Assembly: GCA_018780435.1 (NCBI GenBank)
Contig: JADMJS010000463.1
Location: 1 to 38,057 of the forward strand
Reading direction: 5' to 3'
Length of the DNA stretch: 38,057 nucleotides
DNA from: Myxococcales bacterium
Lineage (GTDB): Bacteria > Myxococcota_A > UBA9042 > GCA-2863065
Each line of letters starts with the position of its first letter. Positions within the stretch are counted from its first letter, which is position 1. Made by a program: the position numbers and the translations under genes. The notes beneath the pieces are model-generated. The model saw only the letters and a program-made list of their open reading frames with translations. It ran no database searches and was not told where the DNA came from. Shown one piece after another: positions 9,901 to 18,188 of this stretch.

Positions 9901-10927
9901 CGGTGTAGTCGTCGTCGGTGTACCCATTGCAATCGTCGTCGACGCCGTTGCAGGTCTCGGCGGCCGGGACGGCGGCGTCGCAGACGAGGCCCGTGAGCCC
10001 GGTGCACGTCTCGACGCCCGCGCAGGTCCCAAAGAGCGTGGAGCGCGAGCAAGGCTTCGGTGCAAAGCCCTCGTCGGTCGCACCATCGCAGTTGTCGTCG
10101 AGGCCGTTGCAGGCGTCGCCCATCGGCACCTTGGCGTCGCACCCGACCCACCCGTCGGGACCGTCGCAGAACTCGAGGCCGTTGCACGTGCCGAACTCGT
10201 TCTTGAACTGACAAGGCCGGCTGGTCTGGTCGAGCTCGGCGGAGCACACGCAGCTCCCCGTGTCCGGAACACACTGGCTCGAGCCCACTTGATCGGCCGG
10301 TGGCGAACACGAGTAGCCGGAGGGGCAGTCGCCCGAGTCGAGGCAGTGCTGCGTGCAGTACTTGGCACCGTTGGTCCCGATGGCCTGGCAGCGGTCGAGG
10401 CTCCCGCCGCAATCCTCGTCGACGTTGCACGGCGCGCAGAGCTGAACGGTCCCGACGATGCAGATGAACGCGATGTCGGGCTCGGTCTGGGCGACGCCCT
10501 TGCAGAGCCAGCCTTGCGGACAATCGTCGATGCAGAAACGGGAGCAGACGTAGCTCCCCGTGGGGCCGGGGACGCAGAAGCCGGAGTCACACTCCGAGTT
10601 ATCGGTGCACGGTGCGCCGAACTCGCCGGGGGACGTGTCGTCCGGGAGGAAGACGTCGATGGGCTCGAAGACGTCGTCCTCGAAGAGGCTGTCGAGGCTC
10701 ACGATGGGGACGTCGGGGTCCTCTTCGACGGTCTCGACCTGCGTGTCGGCGGTAGTCGAGACCTCCGACTTCGTGTCGGGCGTCGCAATGGCGGTCGCGG
10801 CAGCAGGGTCGGTGCCGCAGCCGAGAGGCACGAGCGCCGCCACGAGGGCACCGAGGACGAGGGCGACGCCATGACGGCGGGCACACGGGGAGGGCTTGGA
10901 GAAGGCGAGGTCAGGAGCGGCGTGCAT
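923..10927 (-). CDS. Giant secreted lipoprotein with MopE-like and TSP3-like Asp repeats, Ig-like domain and beta-solenoid C-terminus (3,334 aa)
   Basis: The N-terminus has basic residues, a hydrophobic stretch and Cys in LVPLGCG, a probable though non-ideal lipobox (Pro at -3). Residues about 105-250 are Cys-rich. Residues 273-2039 are Asp-rich: I count 24 motifs of the form C(D/N)xxDxxC...DEGF, as in MopE-type putative metal-binding repeats, and about 12 thrombospondin-type-3-like DxDxDGxGDxCD segments. Residues about 2150-2260 resemble an invasin/Big-type Ig-like domain. From about 2260 to the end, short Gly/Val/Thr/Ser-rich strands resemble a right-handed beta-helix, as in large adhesins. 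By family analogy the Asp loops should bind Ca2+ or other cations, so I infer a surface adhesion or matrix protein. The ATG has a perfect AGGAGG only 2 nt upstream, an unusually short spacing, but no alternative in-frame ATG, GTG or TTG precedes the signal sequence. An FKBP isomerase gene lies upstream on the same strand. Confidence 0.85.
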   Translation of the reverse strand: MHAAPDLAFSKPSPCARRHGVALVLGALVAALVPLGCGTDPAAATAIATPDTKSEVSTTADTQVETVEEDPDVPIVSLDSLFEDDVFEPIDVFLPDDTSPGEFGAPCTDNSECDSGFCVPGPTGSYVCSRFCIDDCPQGWLCKGVAQTEPDIAFICIVGTVQLCAPCNVDEDCGGSLDRCQAIGTNGAKYCTQHCLDSGDCPSGYSCSPPADQVGSSQCVPDTGSCVCSAELDQTSRPCQFKNEFGTCNGLEFCDGPDGWVGCDAKVPMGDACNGLDDNCDGATDEGFAPKPCSRSTLFGTCAGVETCTGLTGLVCDAAVPAAETCNGVDDDCNGYTDDDYTDTDGDALSDCVDLDDDDDTIPDGADNCPFDPNFNQLDADTDGDGDACDIDRDGDGALNVSDLCPSAFDPAQADLDSDGKGDACDEDRDGDGDSNTTDCEPDDALISKSAVEACDALDNDCDGLYDEGFLDNDSDQLRDCIDPDDDNDGDPDTTDCAPLDPLVKKGKKEDCDTIDNDCDGLVDEDFGDLDKNGIKDCIETDADVDGDPDGVDCAPTNKSISHLAPEVCDGIDNDCDGLIDESFPNADGDALRDCIDVDDDNDGDPDDTDCAPLDKTVGSSLQEICNGKDDDCDASVDEGFPNLDADGQADCQDQDDDNDELDDGDDNCPRIGNPDQKDTDSDGSGDACDDDDDNDGEDDGADNCPLAPNSGQTDTDGDGLGDVCDPDDDDDGSLDAADCRPRNAAVNPQATELCDGIDQNCDGVVDDGFPDTDGDGVADCVDSDDDNDGDPDVSDCEPLAPQTSNKSLESCDGVDNNCNGAVDEGFTDSDDDGAADCVDLDDDNDGDADTTDCEPTNPLVRNGASEICNGKDDDCSGVADDGFVDSDGDKTPDCADVDDDNDGDPDVTDCAPLKQSISNTAAELCDGLDNDCDGIIDEGFVDTDVDGTADCLDLDDDGDGDPDNTDCAPKNAAVKNGGTELCNGKDDDCDGSVDEGFGNVDADSLADCVDIDDDNDGDPDDSDCAPLDATISSLLPELCDGKDNNCSGAADEGFPNTDQDSDADCVDLDDDGDGVVDTADNCTLLANESQTDSDGDGQGDPCDTDVDNDGAPNATDNCPTASNGTQLDTDVDGKGDACDPDDDGDGALDEVDCKPLDPATYPGAAEVCDSKDNNCNDLIDEGFGDTDQDGTGDCLDSDDDGDEDPDIFDCEPLIAAISHFESELCDGIDQNCDGLVDEGFPDFDLDGEANCVDDDDDGDGVPDGVDNCPIAKNTDQADPDADGKGNPCDTDDDGDGAADAQDCAPLNAAIFPLQTETCDGIDNNCKLGIDEGFLNTDADSQADCIDSDDDGDGDADNIDCAPLNKNISSGATETCDAVDNNCNGAIDEGLPDFDLDGTPDCRDLDDDNDGSADTIDCAPNNPAIRPGASETCNGKDDNCSGTTDEGFPDTDSDGSKDCIDTDDDNDGDPDTSDCQPLAALVSRLAVESCNSVDDNCSGQTDEGFTNSDTDAFADCVDADDDNDGDPDTTDCAPKTPSVSKLAIEACNGKDDDCDSLIDEGFSNLDGDPDADCVDVDDDNDGDPDVTDCLDNNPSVSTLVTEVCDNLDNDCDGLKDEGFPNADADALADCLDLDDDNDGTPDTNDNCPTVANNQTDTDSDGLGDACDTDDDNDGRPDSTDNCPTVQNGGQTNSDTDSLGDACDPDDDGDGIVDATDCAPTNALIFPGATELCDGIDNDCDTIVDEGFVDTDGDSLRDCIDPDDDNDLTGDLGDCAPLNSAVHPAAVEICDGIDQNCNGVKDDGFPNTDGDAQADCVDTDIDNDGVLNGADNCPKVQNQIQTDSDTDGTGDACDGDDDNDDVADESDNCRTVANASQTNTDGDSQGNACDDDDDNDGTLDGADCKPLDPLVHPSAIEVCDGVDNSCKGVADFGFPDFDVDTIRDCVDTDDDNDGDPDTSDCAPKDKTVFNGAPELCDGFDSNCNGAIDESFPNLDGDAEADCTDADDDNDGTPDAGDNCPIASNLDQKDVDEDNIGDACDPQVPGPVTSVVIRDAAKGQGSAVGTFTMELGQSITVYAAGYDVNGLFAGGQPVTWSRDGTLDLPVAAVDKKSATFAPVTPVSSGRLIASPLTAGVLGDATGIITVNAPPPGAPLALKCTIEPDRDSIVADALDEVTVRVVVRDQYGSPTTIGAPHAIAIQTSAGTLIGAVANAGGGVYTQRLRSSIVEETATLTATLGGVTVGDTAQVQFVQPELVVSGSSTIDCSNYNAFEGKSILVKSGILTINTTDACPLMKFGSFIMQGGFVTHDKGARMDIEVDELFVGAGSFIDASGEGPAIGAATPPVISVPFELFGDLENPRTSGRNNCPTSPPSFVTAPGGLIRIKVVGSGKATVDGAIRADGIGECILDVPYSSNSLRAGDSGGRIRLEAKTLAGTGTISARGRPVPGSDASALTKIAGNGGVISLVGFESRTGSFADTSILEKVSVRSGVAVYNKGPAGALVLRAAGQTEPEIIFGAGADEGTPAQGTNATAGVSTLTTIPLGVVTAIDSVSITIAGAGYSPGRYVGLRVNPNVEQGALANLQEDVTFRVISNTADRLFLSGNPMGVAVVGKAAIGVLVAENLDIREETAVETTGQVVIRHGDRATGDEATFDAKGGLIAGAIDFGTVETIRLTGLLAGVNYGGGTVQIGAANLIADSIVRAGNAAFPFNVVMSSGAAFETGDDVTFSSVTLSRATIRAAGDVTVQGALSVSTAVGRSTIKSVGTNIGQSFSLVSGSGNVNLGALELEFPVVDLGAATGFTLVNSGSSPGRLHTGSLERQGDSAFPFEMTLTGAELSGLTVATASTVTLTANSFAPATIDVGELTMTGGFTVSGSSAVVDLNGGPLTASAVDLLGGTHAMGDMYVDGDVTVSASTLDVGGILAGGAFTIDGGAFVNATDIVVDGDAFIQGTSTLSHPPCTNTAVFDLDFSGKNLTIATGSNINVNRRGYAQGRTFGNAIGAGLGVGGSYGGVGGTALEGGVAQLTYGSLLDPRLPGGGGGGIEANGGGAVAITLTGTLAVNGTIMANGKDISGGAGAGGSVKITAVVVAGAGAGRIQALGGDATDGTSGGGGGGRIAIVGYAALTGNFGAGSIMSFVDASGGTGFVPGGAGTIAIKGSADSQPTLIVSNQGLTAPAGSTPLPGIPSGNVTAEAATTLTSSVSLGDANRHAGSSFNPRVGQGGATLLDDTIFEVLSHTGNVVTATASGVSGISVVGQPYRAVVRLKNLEITGGAQVLAPGDVLVLEGDLAGGDLTRFHVGAGSSLTGSTIDLQGVTPATTSGSIVATSLLCSGCP
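4811..10111 (-). repeat. 5.3-kb degenerate coding minisatellite (Asp-codon repeats)
   Basis: At DNA level, the MopE/TSP3 part of the giant gene is a long array of related units of roughly 150-220 bp. On the plus strand it reads as recurring GTCGTC/GTCGTTGTCGTC tracts with recurring tracts such as CCCTCGTCGA. Units are diverged but share many short identical runs, so slippage, recombination and assembly collapse are all plausible here. The composition also removes stop codons from the antisense frames, creating long spurious Val-rich or Ser-rich reading frames on the plus strand. Confidence 0.75.
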
Positions 10928-10928
10928 G

Positions 10929-10935
10929 ACCTCCT
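10929..10935 (-). promoter_or_regulatory. Ribosome binding site of the giant gene, abnormally close to the ATG
   Basis: The minus strand reads AGGAGGTC directly before ATG at 10927-10925, leaving only 2 nt between AGGAGG and the start codon instead of the usual 5-9. No in-frame ATG, GTG or TTG occurs a few codons further down before the hydrophobic signal sequence. Initiation is therefore either inefficient or uses a non-standard codon. Confidence 0.5.
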
Positions 10936-10990
10936 AGCGTACGGGGTGAGGGCTCGGTCTACAATAAGGGGGACGGTTGACCGCGTCGCG

Positions 10991-11062
10991 CCCCGCCCGG
11001 CCCCTTCCGAGTCCGAAGACATACTCCCCGTATTTCGAGGACTTGGAACGAGCCGGGCGGGG
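10991..11062. repeat. 72-nt long imperfect inverted repeat (extended hairpin)
   Basis: The outer arms CCCCGCCCGGC (10991-11001) and GCCGGGCGGGG (11052-11062) are perfectly complementary. They are followed by a second paired block (11005-11014 with 11039-11048, one G-T wobble), then GAA/TTC (11015-11017 with 11034-11036), then ATAC/GTAT (11021-11024 with 11030-11033) around a TCCCC loop. About 30 bp pair within 72 nt. No T-tract follows on either strand, so it is not a classical intrinsic terminator. It lies between the FKBP stop and the giant gene start, ending 63 nt before the latter's ATG. It could be a structured leader, a regulatory site or a small mobile palindrome. Confidence 0.7.
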
Positions 11063-11120
11063 ATGCGGCGCGAGGCAAACCGAACCACTTAATGTAGTCC
11101 GAGCCCTCAAGGCCTCCGGT

Positions 11121-11459
11121 TCAATTGATCCCCAGAAGCTCCACATCGAAGACGAGGGTCGCCTTGGGCGGGACCTGAGGCGGCCGCCCGGCTTCACCGT
11201 AGCCGTACTGGTACTGGATCGTGACGATGCCGCGCTGACCGAGCGTGAAGCGAAGCAGCCCCTCGTCCCAGCCCTTGATGACCTGCCCACGCCCGATGTT
11301 GAACTGGAAGGGCCGATTGCGGTCGCGCGACGAGTCCACCTTTCGCCCGTCAATGGTCAGGGTGTAGTGGCAGGTGACCATGTCGCCGGGCTTGGGCGTG
11401 GTCTTGCCGTCGCCGGCCTGGGTAGTGCTGATGACGACGTACTTCTCGAACTCATTCAT
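11121..11459 (-). CDS. FKBP-type peptidyl-prolyl cis-trans isomerase (112 aa)
   Basis: A single-domain FKBP of FKBP12 size that catalyses cis-trans isomerisation of Xaa-Pro bonds. Visible hallmarks are HYTLTIDG (Tyr32), VDSSRDRNRPFQF (residues 41-53), the QVIKGWDEGL signature (Val60, Ile61, Trp64), the Tyr-rich QYQYGYGEAG loop (Tyr87) and the closing strand TLVFDVELL (Phe104). No signal peptide is seen, so it should be cytoplasmic. The ATG at 11459 is preferred over a longer open frame because it has AAGGAG 6 nt upstream and gives exactly the domain. The gene begins 53 bp after the acs stop on the same strand and may be co-transcribed with it. Confidence 0.93.
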   Translation of the reverse strand: MNEFEKYVVISTTQAGDGKTTPKPGDMVTCHYTLTIDGRKVDSSRDRNRPFQFNIGRGQVIKGWDEGLLRFTLGQRGIVTIQYQYGYGEAGRPPQVPPKATLVFDVELLGIN

Positions 11460-11465
11460 CGGGAT

Positions 11466-11471
11466 CTCCTT
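11466..11471 (-). promoter_or_regulatory. Shine-Dalgarno (AAGGAG) fixing the FKBP start
   Basis: AAGGAG on the minus strand lies 6 nt before ATG 11459-11457. It decides for the 112-aa product over the 204-codon open frame, whose N-terminal part overlaps acs. Confidence 0.75.
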
Positions 11472-11512
11472 GGGGTGTTGGCAGGTCGCTCGGACGGGAG
11501 AGAGTGGGCCGC

Positions 11513-13498
<1,986 letters not shown>

Positions 13499-13668
13499 CG
13501 GGTCCTCGGTGTTCGGGCGGGTGGGTCGCTCGGTCGCTCGGCCGCGGGGGCGCGCGAGCGTGAGCCGAGTGCAGGATAGCCCCATGGGCCGAAGAGGCAA
13601 AGTGAGCGCGCCCCCCTCGTCCCGAAAGCTCGACGCCCCGGCGCCGATTTCCGTTATCCTCCAGCCCC

Positions 13669-16600
13669 ATGCGCCGTACCCTCATGCTCCTCGTTACCGT
13701 CACGTTGTTCAACGCATGCTCGTCCGGCCAGGAAGGCACACCGAACGCCGACGGGAGCGAGGGTGACGGGACCGTCGATGGCCCAGTCGACGGCTCGGAG
13801 GGTGGAACGGACGACGTCACGGGTGATGGACCGAGCGACGGGTCGGACGGGACGCTCGATGTCCTCGTCGATGCGGCCGCGGACGACGCCGGTGCCACTG
13901 ACGCCACCGACGGCGAAGACGTCGCTACGGCCGATGGCAGCGACGTCGGCCCCGACGTCCCGAAGGGCCCGGTCCCCTTCGAGACGCCGCTGCGCCGCTG
14001 GATCCCAGCGATCACGCCGAACAACGTGCTCGCGACCGTGGATAGCGAGAGCTTCAAGATTCAGCTCGTGGGTGGCACCGCGATCGAGGCGCTGACGTTC
14101 GCAGACGACGAGGTCCCGAGCTCGCCAGTCGCTATCGCGGCCGGGCTACTCTGCTGGGACGTGAACGCCAATGGCAGCTTCGATCTCGGACTCGAGGACC
14201 TCGACGGCGACGGGAAGGCCGGGTACGGCGACTGTGCCCTGAACCCGCTCGGTCCACCGGCCGGGCGCCCGGGCTTCCTCGTGAGCGTCAACGCCGCTGC
14301 CGGCTGCGTCCTGACGGCCGTGACTACGACCGGGGTGACGGCGTGGACGCTCTCCGTCGCCGGGGAGTGTCAGCAGCCAACTATCGTCGACTCCTACGCG
14401 CTCCTCCCCATCAGCACGGGGGCCACGGGCGTCGTCCGGCTCGTCGACCTCCGGGATGGTCAGCCGTCCACCCAGATCTCCTTGCCGGGTGCCCCCACGA
14501 CGTCCGCCGCCTTCGTCGGCGACGGCCGTTATGCCATCGGGCTCGTCGGCGGCATCGCGGCGGTCGGCGTCGCGACGCAAGGCGGGACGGGCCTCTTCCT
14601 CACGGGTTCAGCGGACACAGCGCCCGAGAGGCCGACGGCCATCATCCGGTCAGGCTACTCCGCCATGGCCATCACGACGCGGCGCCCCGAAGACCCGACC
14701 GACTCCCTCGGCAGCCGCATTCGGCTCTTCACCTACGGCGCAAACTTCGTGGAGCTCCCCTTCGATCTCGCGACCCCGGGCCCCATCTGGGCGTATCCGG
14801 TGAGCGCGCTCGTGGATGGTCAATGGCTGGTCGCCGCCGGCGGCACGGGGTGGACGCGCGTCTGGAACCCATCGACGGGCTCAACCGTGAGCGGCCCGGC
14901 GTCGCAGTTCGGGACCGTGCTCGCGCTCGTCTTCGGTGGAGACGAGCAGCTCTACGCAGGGGAGATCGCATGGAACGGCGATCCAGAGCTCCAGGGTGAC
15001 TACGAGTGGGCGCTCTGGCGCTACGATCCCCGTGAGAACACGACGCCTGAGATTGTCGAGTCCGGGAGCTATCCGTTGCCACTGCGGTGGCTCGGGGCGC
15101 CTGTCATGTTGTGCGACATCGCCATCCTTCAGCTCTTCGTGGACGCCAAAGAGGTCCCGAGTGTGTACGAGGTCGTGAAGCCGTGCGCGGGGAGCCTCGC
15201 CGCCGGCGGCTTCGCCCGGCCCTTCGGCGACAACGCGAGCAGCGGGCTCTTCGCGCCGATCGCCGACTGCGCGACCGGCCCGGGGGTGGTTCCGTGCGCC
15301 GCGTCATCGGGCTGCACGGTGAACACCGACTGCGACGACGACAACACGTGCACCATCGACACCTGCATCTCGAACTCGTGTTCCTACAAGTTCCTCGCGG
15401 GGTGCTGTGCAAGCGACGAGCAGTGCAACGACAAGGACCCTTGCACGGAGAACCGCTGCGTCAGCGGAAAGTGTTTCTACCCGCCGGCCGAGAGCTGCTG
15501 CGAATCATCGTCGGATTGCGACGACCTCAACGTCTGCACCAAAGACGAGTGCGAAGACGGGACGTGCGAGCACGCGATCGAGAAGACACTACCCGGCTGT
15601 TGCACGGCGAACATCGACTGTTCGACCAACCTCCCGTGCGCGACTGGGATCTGCAACGAGCAGTTCAACTGCGAGATCCTCTATACGCCGAACTGCTGCA
15701 ACCAGGATAACGACTGTGACGACGGGCTGAAGTGCACCCTCGACCTCTGCGAAGACGGGACGTGCACCCAGACCCCGAACCCCGAAGAGTTCGGCTGTTG
15801 CGGCGACGACGCCGATTGTGCGACGGGGAACCTCTGCATCGCGGGCGCGTGCGACATCACGACGGCGACCTGCTCAGTGAACCCGATCGACGGGTGTTGC
15901 CTCACGAATGTTCAGTGCAACGACAAGAAGCTGTGTACCAAGGACATCTGCGAGAACAATGTGTGTAAGTACGAGACCGACCTCGCCCCCAAGGGGTGCT
16001 GCGACGAGAAGTCGGACTGCGTGGTGGAGCTGACGTCCTGCATCCTCGGCTACGAATGCAACCTCGTGAAGAACGAGTGCCAGAACGAGATGAAGGATTG
16101 TGACGACGACAACGACTGCACGCTCGACTCGTGCAAGAACGGCGAATGTACTCACGCGAACATCCCCGGCTGCTGCCTCGTGAACGCGGACTGTGAAGAC
16201 GGCGACCCCTGTACGGTGAACACCTGCGATCCGGACTTCAACGTCTGCACCGAGTCTCAGGCCGGTGGCTGCTGTAACGTCGCTGCTGACTGCGTCGACG
16301 CCGATCCGGCCTCAACCGAACAGTGCATCAGCAATGTCTGCGTCATCAGCCGCTGCGACGAGTACCCGTACACCACGACCGACAAGCCGCTCGATCTCGT
16401 CTTCGTCGTCGACCAATCGACCTCGATGAACGACGAGATCCCACTGGTACGAACGTACATGAACGACCTCGCCGCCTGGATCGGCACCGCAGGCGTCGAT
16501 TACCACGTCGTGCTCATCGCCTCGCGCAAGGCGACGAGCAGCAACACACTCTGCATCGAGCCGCCGCTCGCGGGCCCGAACTGCGAGAACGCGGAACGTT

Positions 16601-17154
16601 TCCGCCAGATCGACATCCAGGTGTCGAGCCACAATGCGCTCGGCCTCATCATGGACGAGATCGAGAAGGTCGAGTCCTTCATGCGCGCCGGCTCGACCCG
16701 CCAGGTCGTCGTGATGACCGACGACACGAGCAACACCTCGGCCGCCGCCTTCGCGTTCTTCGTCTCGGCGCGCCCGGGCTGGGACGACTGGGCCCTTCAC
16801 GCCTTCGTCGGCGTCGACGGCAAGACGTGCGCCCTCGCCCCCGGCCAGGACTACCTCGACCTCGCCGCGCTGACGGGCGGCCTCACTTACGACATCTGCG
16901 ACCAGTCGTGGATCAGCACCTATGACGAGCTCGGCAAGGTCGGTGCGACCGCCGGAACTAGCTTCGCGCTCCCCGCCCCGCCGCTCGTGGGCACCCTGAA
17001 GGTTACCTATGACGGGGCGACCCAGACCGAAGGCGTCGACTGGACCTACGCCGCCGACTCCAACCGTGTCACCTGGACCGAGCCCCCGCCGCCGGTCGGG
17101 AAGGTCCTCGAGATCTGCCTCGACTACAACGCGGCGCCGACCAGCGCACCCTAA
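13669..17154 (+). CDS. Lipoprotein with Cys-rich repeats and a C-terminal von Willebrand A domain (1,161 aa)
   Basis: The protein starts [17 protein letters not shown], a signal peptide with a lipobox-like LFNAC. An acidic D/G/S/T linker follows (about residues 20-100), then a beta-rich region of about 430 residues that may be propeller-like. Next come about ten Cys-rich modules (residues about 547-897) ending in GCC and containing DCDDxxxCTxDxC, like those of many myxobacterial surface proteins. The last part is a vWA domain with MIDAS DQSTSM (about 914-919), a nearby QVVVMTDD strand and a beta-sandwich tail. Such proteins are usually exported metal-dependent adhesion or scaffold proteins; the ligand is unknown. 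The ATG lacks an obvious Shine-Dalgarno. The neighbour acs is divergent, and the 3' end converges with the TatT-like gene. Confidence 0.85.
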   Translation: MRRTLMLLVTVTLFNACSSGQEGTPNADGSEGDGTVDGPVDGSEGGTDDVTGDGPSDGSDGTLDVLVDAAADDAGATDATDGEDVATADGSDVGPDVPKGPVPFETPLRRWIPAITPNNVLATVDSESFKIQLVGGTAIEALTFADDEVPSSPVAIAAGLLCWDVNANGSFDLGLEDLDGDGKAGYGDCALNPLGPPAGRPGFLVSVNAAAGCVLTAVTTTGVTAWTLSVAGECQQPTIVDSYALLPISTGATGVVRLVDLRDGQPSTQISLPGAPTTSAAFVGDGRYAIGLVGGIAAVGVATQGGTGLFLTGSADTAPERPTAIIRSGYSAMAITTRRPEDPTDSLGSRIRLFTYGANFVELPFDLATPGPIWAYPVSALVDGQWLVAAGGTGWTRVWNPSTGSTVSGPASQFGTVLALVFGGDEQLYAGEIAWNGDPELQGDYEWALWRYDPRENTTPEIVESGSYPLPLRWLGAPVMLCDIAILQLFVDAKEVPSVYEVVKPCAGSLAAGGFARPFGDNASSGLFAPIADCATGPGVVPCAASSGCTVNTDCDDDNTCTIDTCISNSCSYKFLAGCCASDEQCNDKDPCTENRCVSGKCFYPPAESCCESSSDCDDLNVCTKDECEDGTCEHAIEKTLPGCCTANIDCSTNLPCATGICNEQFNCEILYTPNCCNQDNDCDDGLKCTLDLCEDGTCTQTPNPEEFGCCGDDADCATGNLCIAGACDITTATCSVNPIDGCCLTNVQCNDKKLCTKDICENNVCKYETDLAPKGCCDEKSDCVVELTSCILGYECNLVKNECQNEMKDCDDDNDCTLDSCKNGECTHANIPGCCLVNADCEDGDPCTVNTCDPDFNVCTESQAGGCCNVAADCVDADPASTEQCISNVCVISRCDEYPYTTTDKPLDLVFVVDQSTSMNDEIPLVRTYMNDLAAWIGTAGVDYHVVLIASRKATSSNTLCIEPPLAGPNCENAERFRQIDIQVSSHNALGLIMDEIEKVESFMRAGSTRQVVVMTDDTSNTSAAAFAFFVSARPGWDDWALHAFVGVDGKTCALAPGQDYLDLAALTGGLTYDICDQSWISTYDELGKVGATAGTSFALPAPPLVGTLKVTYDGATQTEGVDWTYAADSNRVTWTEPPPPVGKVLEICLDYNAAPTSAP

Positions 17155-17367
17155 GAGCCGGCTCCATGGGGGCCCCGAGTCGTCCCGACGTCGCGGAGGG
17201 TCGATGTGGGCGAGACGGCGTTGGTCTTGGAGACCACGCGCATCCACCAGGAGGGCGCGGCTGAGCCTGACATCCCGGGGAAAGCGTAACGTCGTGCACG
17301 ATCGCGTCGGGCACGCGCCACTGGCGGTGAGGATAATCTTACCGTGGTTTCGTCGTCGGCCCGTCGC
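17155..17367. other. Convergent intergenic region (213 bp)
   Basis: It lies between the stops of two convergent genes. It contains the perfect short palindromes GAGCCGGCTC at about 17155-17164 and TCGTGCACGA at 17292-17301, neither followed by a T-tract. I see no convincing intrinsic terminator or gene here. Confidence 0.4.
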
Positions 17368-18156
17368 TCACGGATCGAGGATGCGCAGGTGCGTCTTCGC
17401 TTCCGCTCGATAGGTTGGCCCTTCGACAGCCCAGATCCCCGCACGGGGCGCCGCGAGCATCTTGCGGTAGAGCCCGACCGCCTTCGGGCGCTCGTCGGCC
17501 CGGCGGTATGCCTCGGCCAAGTAGAAGAGGTTGCGGGGGTCCTGCGGATGATCGGTCGCAACCCCCTCGAGGATGCCGATGGCTTCGTCGAGGTCGCCGA
17601 CGCCGCTGGGCCAAGACGGCGCGTAGAGGTAGATGGCGCCGAGGACGCGCCGCGGCTCACCGCCTTCGTAGCCCGGATCGATGGCCGCCGCCTTGGACGC
17701 CGCCTCGACGACCGCGTTCATCAGCCTGTCGGCTTCCGTCGGCCGGCTCTTGGCGAGGAGACCGGCGCACGCCGCGTAGTAAAGGTGCCCGTGGACCTTG
17801 CCGGGGCGCATGCTCCGCGCCTTCTCGGCCGCCGAGAGCCCTTCTTGCGCCCAGTCCGAGGCGCGCTCCGCGTCAATGCGAGCGAGCACGCTGTCGACTC
17901 GCGCGAGCCGCCAAGCGGTGCCGTAGCGGCCCGACTCCAGGAGGTCGACCTTCTTCAGGGCCGTGCGCGCCCGGACCAGCTCCCGTATGCGGCGCGACGT
18001 GGCGTGGACGCGGTCCGCGACCTGATAGAGCTCGGCGACCGTGAAGGGCAGCTCGTCGTAGGGCACCGCCGGGAGCTCGTCGCGCTGAAAGAGCGCCTGA
18101 CAGCCCGAGAGCAGGCTGACGATGACGACGAAGATGTTCCTGGCGAGATGCCGCAT
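17368..18156 (-). CDS. TatT-like TPR lipoprotein (262 aa)
   Basis: MRHLARNIFVVIVSLLSGC is a textbook lipoprotein signal peptide with lipobox LSGC (Cys19). The rest is helical and TPR-like. The segment DPGYEGGEPRRVLGAIYLYAPSWPSGVGDLDEAI resembles the conserved GGxxRxLGxxYxxAPxWPxxxGD signature of the TRAP-transporter-associated TatT family of periplasmic lipoproteins, followed by HPQDPRNLFYLAEAYRR. In characterised cases TatT partners a periplasmic TRAP substrate-binding protein, but no TRAP permease or binding protein is near. The start at 18156 is chosen for the signal peptide; the longer open frame above it overlaps the permease antisensically in Arg/Ala-rich nonsense. It begins 32 bp after the permease stop, so co-transcription is likely. 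The family call is from memory of the motif. Confidence 0.75.
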   Translation of the reverse strand: MRHLARNIFVVIVSLLSGCQALFQRDELPAVPYDELPFTVAELYQVADRVHATSRRIRELVRARTALKKVDLLESGRYGTAWRLARVDSVLARIDAERASDWAQEGLSAAEKARSMRPGKVHGHLYYAACAGLLAKSRPTEADRLMNAVVEAASKAAAIDPGYEGGEPRRVLGAIYLYAPSWPSGVGDLDEAIGILEGVATDHPQDPRNLFYLAEAYRRADERPKAVGLYRKMLAAPRAGIWAVEGPTYRAEAKTHLRILDP

Positions 18157-18188
18157 GGAATGAAGTCTAAAGCCGAGCGCCTGTCCGG

